A stretch of DNA of 8,621 bases from Bacteroidota bacterium (GTDB lineage Bacteria; Bacteroidota; Bacteroidia; Bacteroidales; FEN-979), in the NCBI GenBank assembly GCA_026391755.1, contig JAPLDN010000232.1, forward strand, positions 1 through 8,621, written 5' to 3'. Below, piece by piece: positions 5,750 to 8,621 of this stretch. Both the position numbers and the translations under genes were made by a program. Position 1 is the first letter of the stretch. Each line of letters opens with the position of its first letter. The notes beneath the pieces are model-generated. The model did not search any database, was not told the origin of the DNA, and was given only the letters and a program-made list of their open reading frames with translations.

Positions 5750-6715
5750 ATGATTATAGTTACAGGGGCAGCAGGCTTCATTGGAAGCTGTCTTGTGGGT
5801 AAACTGAATAACAAAGGTTTCAAGGAAATTGTTATTGTAGATGATTTCTCCAGGGCTGAAAAGATCAATAACTACTCACACAAAGTCTATCTCAGCAAAG
5901 TTGAACGAAAGGATCTGTTCGACTGGCTTCCGGCCCATGCAAAGGAAATTGAGTTCGTTTTCCATATCGGTGCGCGTACCGACACTACTGAATTTAACAT
6001 GAGTGTATTCGACGAACTTAACCTTGGGTACAGTAAAAAAATCTGGACTTTTTGCAGCCGGTTTAATATCCCGCTGGTCTATGCTTCATCGGCCGCAACC
6101 TATGGCGACGGTTCCCTGGGGTATAGCGACAGTCATGAAATCGTGTCGCAACTTAAGCCCCTGAACCCCTATGGGGTCTCAAAAAATGAGTTTGACAAAT
6201 GGGTATTACAGCAGTCTTCAGTCCCACCGGCCTGGTTCGGTCTTAAATTTTTCAATGTTTTCGGCCCGAATGAGTATCATAAAGGGCGGATGGCATCTGT
6301 AGTTTTTCATGCCTTTAACCAGATTAAGACAAGCGGAAAAGTCAGGTTGTTCAGGTCCCACCGTCCCGACTTTCAGGATGGCAAACAACTGCGGGATTTC
6401 ATTTATGTGAAGGATGTGACAGATGTGATGTATTATCTGTTTGAACACAGGAGCCAGCCTGGTATTTATAACCTCGGAACAGGAAAGGCGCGTACGTTCT
6501 TAGACCTGGTCAATTCAGTATTCCTTTCTCTTGATTTACAGCCGGATGTTGAATTCATTGATACACCTGTCGATATCCGTGATAAATACCAGTATTTTAC
6601 TGAAGCAAAGATGGAAAAGCTGAGACTGGCAGGATATTCGAAAGCGTTCCACAGCCTTGAAGACGGCATTACCGAATATGTACAGGCCTATCTGCAGTCA
6701 ACAAGATATTACTGA
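5750..6715 (+). CDS. hldD: ADP-L-glycero-D-manno-heptose 6-epimerase
   Basis: A 321-residue cytosolic SDR-family epimerase, near the usual ~310 residues. It interconverts ADP-D- and ADP-L-glycero-beta-D-manno-heptose, the last step in making the activated heptose of the LPS inner core. The N-terminal Rossmann motif is GAAGFIGS (6-13), with the acidic pair DD at 31-32 after the second strand. The active site has YASSAATYG (111-119), YGVSK (141-145, Tyr141/Lys145) and FFNVFGPNEYHKGRMAS (167-183). Lys178 in YHKGRMAS matches the second catalytic base of E. coli HldD, and this motif distinguishes HldD from other sugar epimerases. RDFIYVKDV (215-223) and YNLGTGKARTF (240-250) also match the family. 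The next gene begins one base after its TGA stop, so they are probably co-transcribed. It supports a Gram-negative host with heptose-containing LPS. Confidence 0.95.
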   Translation: MIIVTGAAGFIGSCLVGKLNNKGFKEIVIVDDFSRAEKINNYSHKVYLSKVERKDLFDWLPAHAKEIEFVFHIGARTDTTEFNMSVFDELNLGYSKKIWTFCSRFNIPLVYASSAATYGDGSLGYSDSHEIVSQLKPLNPYGVSKNEFDKWVLQQSSVPPAWFGLKFFNVFGPNEYHKGRMASVVFHAFNQIKTSGKVRLFRSHRPDFQDGKQLRDFIYVKDVTDVMYYLFEHRSQPGIYNLGTGKARTFLDLVNSVFLSLDLQPDVEFIDTPVDIRDKYQYFTEAKMEKLRLAGYSKAFHSLEDGITEYVQAYLQSTRYY

Positions 6716-6716
6716 G

Positions 6717-8621
6717 ATGACACCACCTAATTTCAGGGTTCTCTATTCCATTATCATCTCAATTTTCGTAATCAGCCTTATGCCATTGGGCAGCCAGGGC
6801 CAGTATTTTTCAACGGGCCAGGATCCTGCGTCGCTTCGCTGGAGGCAGATAAAAACTGATAATTATAAAATCATCTATCCTTCAACCTATGAAACCCATG
6901 CCCAATATCTTGCCAGAATTATGGACAAGGTATGGAGGTATGAAACAAAAACCCTGACCGCGAAACCGCCCAGGATCCCCATTTTAATCCATACCGAATC
7001 CAGTCTTTCCAACGGGCTTACCGTTTGGGCCCCCAAACGGATTGAATTTTATCCGACCCCCGATCCGGATGCCTATGCCGAAGAATGGCTTGAACAGCTT
7101 GCCATCCATGAGTATCGTCATTCACTCCAGATCAACAAAATGAATAAGGGTTTCACGAGGGCATTATATTATATCCTGGGGGAACAGGCCACTGGCGGTA
7201 TTCTTGGAGCTTTTATCCCGTCATGGTTCCTTGAAGGGGATGCAACCGCTACTGAAACAGCACTGACAAAGACCGGGCGGGGACGGGCAAGCTGGTTTGA
7301 AGCAGTATTGCGCGCCCAGCTTCTTGAAAAAGGAAGCTATAATTTCAATAAAGCAACCTTATGCTCTTATAAAACTTTCATCCCCGATGCCTATGAACTC
7401 GGGTATTATCTTGTAGGAATGGGCAGGAAGGACTATGGACCGAAATTATGGGATTACAGTCTCGATCATGTGGCAAAATATCCTTTCATGATAATACCTT
7501 TTGCCGATGGAATCAAGCGTACCAGCGGACTTTCCAAAGTCAAATGGTACAGGAAGTCCCTGTCGGAACTTGACAGTATCTGGAAGGAGCAGGACCAGAA
7601 TACACCGAAAACGGCAGTCAGGATGATCAGCCGGAGGGATGCGAAGGATTACAAGATCTTTACACACCCTCTCTATTTTAATGACAGCACTGTCATTGCC
7701 GAACGACACAGTAATGAAGGTGTTGACTGCTTCGTGAGCATCCTCCGGGATGGAAAAGAGAAAAAAATATTCCAGACAGGCGCTTACCAGGACGGAAGTA
7801 ATTCCATCTCCGGTGACTTCATTGCCTGGGCTGAATATGAACCCGATATCAGGTGGGGCAACAGGGATTATTCATGCATTAAGATTTATGACATGAAGAC
7901 CCGCCGGATACGACACCTTACACACAGGTCAAGATATTTCTCCCCTATTCTTTCACATGACGGATCAATGATAGCTGCTGTGAGGATAGGCACTAACGGT
8001 GAATCATTCCTTGAGGTCCTGAGCACAAATGATGGCCATGTGATATTTTCGAAAAAATCTGAAGGATCCGCTACCTTCCAGTCTCCCGATTTTACAGATG
8101 ACGACAAACAACTTATTTATTTATACATTAATGAGAAGGGGAAAACAATTGCTACCTGCGATATGGAGACAAAAGAAGCCAGGTTCCATATACCCTTTAC
8201 TTTTACCGGAATTGACGGGCCTTCCCATATGTTCGGCCGCTTTATCATTTTTTCTGCAGATTATTCGGGCATTGAAAACATATACGCTGTAGATACGGTC
8301 TCAAAAAAAATATTCCAGGTGACTTCTGCCCGGTTTTGCGCCTCTGATCCCGATTTCAACTCCGACAAATCCAGGCTGCTGTATTCCGATTATTGCAGTG
8401 ACGGCCAGATGGTATCTGAAGCGAGCCTGGATTCAACAAAATGGATACCTTTATCGGGGGTCAGGGATCATTCATTTAAGCTTTACGACATACTGGCCAG
8501 GCAGGAAGGAGTAAACCTGCAGGATACCCTTGCAAACGAGGGACTGTTCAGGATGCTGCTTGACCATGACGGGAACCCTGACTCAGCGGGACAGGGTCAT
8601 CCGCAGTATCCCTCGAAGAAA
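6717..8621 (+). CDS. Exported HExxH metallopeptidase with TolB-like beta-propeller (3' part beyond the window)
   Basis: An uninterrupted frame from ATG at 6717 to the right edge, 635 residues, C-terminus missing. Residues 1-29 look like a signal peptide (hydrophobic 9-22, then PLGSQGQ). Residues about 50-290 form a gluzincin-like domain: HEYRH (131-135) supplies two zinc histidines and the catalytic glutamate, and WFLEGDATATE (170-180) supplies the likely third ligand, Glu173. From about 300 the protein turns into TolB/WD40-like beta-propeller repeats; blade signatures are FSPILSHDGSMIAAV (408-422), QSPDFTDDDKQLIY (455-468) and SDPDFNSDKSRLLY (543-556). Combined protease-propeller proteins in Bacteroidota often continue into an outer-membrane segment, but that would lie off-window. 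It starts 1 nt after the hldD stop. Substrate and role are unknown; a periplasmic or surface location is inferred from the signal peptide. Confidence 0.85.
   Translation, partial: MTPPNFRVLYSIIISIFVISLMPLGSQGQYFSTGQDPASLRWRQIKTDNYKIIYPSTYETHAQYLARIMDKVWRYETKTLTAKPPRIPILIHTESSLSNGLTVWAPKRIEFYPTPDPDAYAEEWLEQLAIHEYRHSLQINKMNKGFTRALYYILGEQATGGILGAFIPSWFLEGDATATETALTKTGRGRASWFEAVLRAQLLEKGSYNFNKATLCSYKTFIPDAYELGYYLVGMGRKDYGPKLWDYSLDHVAKYPFMIIPFADGIKRTSGLSKVKWYRKSLSELDSIWKEQDQNTPKTAVRMISRRDAKDYKIFTHPLYFNDSTVIAERHSNEGVDCFVSILRDGKEKKIFQTGAYQDGSNSISGDFIAWAEYEPDIRWGNRDYSCIKIYDMKTRRIRHLTHRSRYFSPILSHDGSMIAAVRIGTNGESFLEVLSTNDGHVIFSKKSEGSATFQSPDFTDDDKQLIYLYINEKGKTIATCDMETKEARFHIPFTFTGIDGPSHMFGRFIIFSADYSGIENIYAVDTVSKKIFQVTSARFCASDPDFNSDKSRLLYSDYCSDGQMVSEASLDSTKWIPLSGVRDHSFKLYDILARQEGVNLQDTLANEGLFRMLLDHDGNPDSAGQGHPQYPSKK

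Noticed and set aside
7446..7709. Minus-strand 87-residue frame near the 3' end of the window
   Set aside because: Antisense to the uninterrupted protease-propeller frame; the sense strand explains the sequence.

Overview
This window is a piece of a Gram-negative Bacteroidota genome, most likely from an uncultured Bacteroidales-type lineage. That placement rests on several things: TAnnTTTG-type -7 promoter boxes, mostly weak Shine-Dalgarno sequences, a secreted cleaved-adhesin/PKD protein of the kind exported by type IX secretion, a futalosine-pathway menaquinone gene pair, and an ADP-heptose epimerase for LPS. The taxonomy is inference from gene content; no rRNA or marker gene is present.

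Layout. Positions 1-1092 hold the 5' part of a leftward gene for a secreted multidomain surface protein: signal peptide, cleaved-adhesin-like domain, PKD domain, then the start of a second adhesin-like domain. A 242-bp divergent intergenic region (1093-1334) follows. It has a candidate -7 box for each flanking gene and, between them, two operator-like TATCA palindromes 33 bp apart that can also pair into one long hairpin. Everything from 1335 to the right edge reads rightward: an MFSD1-like MFS transporter with an apparent extra pair of membrane helices (1335-2777); mqnB, futalosine hydrolase (2820-3524); mqnD, 1,4-dihydroxy-6-naphthoate synthase (3521-4321); a LysA-like PLP decarboxylase of uncertain substrate (4322-5695); hldD (5750-6715); and an exported HExxH metallopeptidase with a TolB-like beta-propeller, cut by the window edge (6717-8621). 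The two edge genes are long open frames truncated by the window and are easily missed by a caller that requires complete ORFs.

The genes from mqnB onward are very tightly packed (4-bp overlap, 0 bp, 54 bp, 1 bp) and look like one transcription unit, possibly reading through from the transporter across a 42-bp gap that contains a small hairpin. MqnB and MqnD act in the same pathway: MqnB removes adenine from futalosine, and after MqnC cyclisation MqnD makes the naphthoate. mqnA, mqnC and mqnE must be elsewhere. HldD supplies heptose for the LPS core. The decarboxylase and the metallopeptidase have no obvious pathway link to these genes.

The most unusual items are a seven-unit heptanucleotide repeat inserted in frame in the decarboxylase gene, with a degenerate heptamer run in the next intergenic gap; the substitution of the DAP-binding glutamate in that decarboxylase (CFSGD in place of CESGD); the enlarged MFSD1-like transporter; and the protease-propeller protein. 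I see no defence system, CRISPR array, mobile element or RNA gene.
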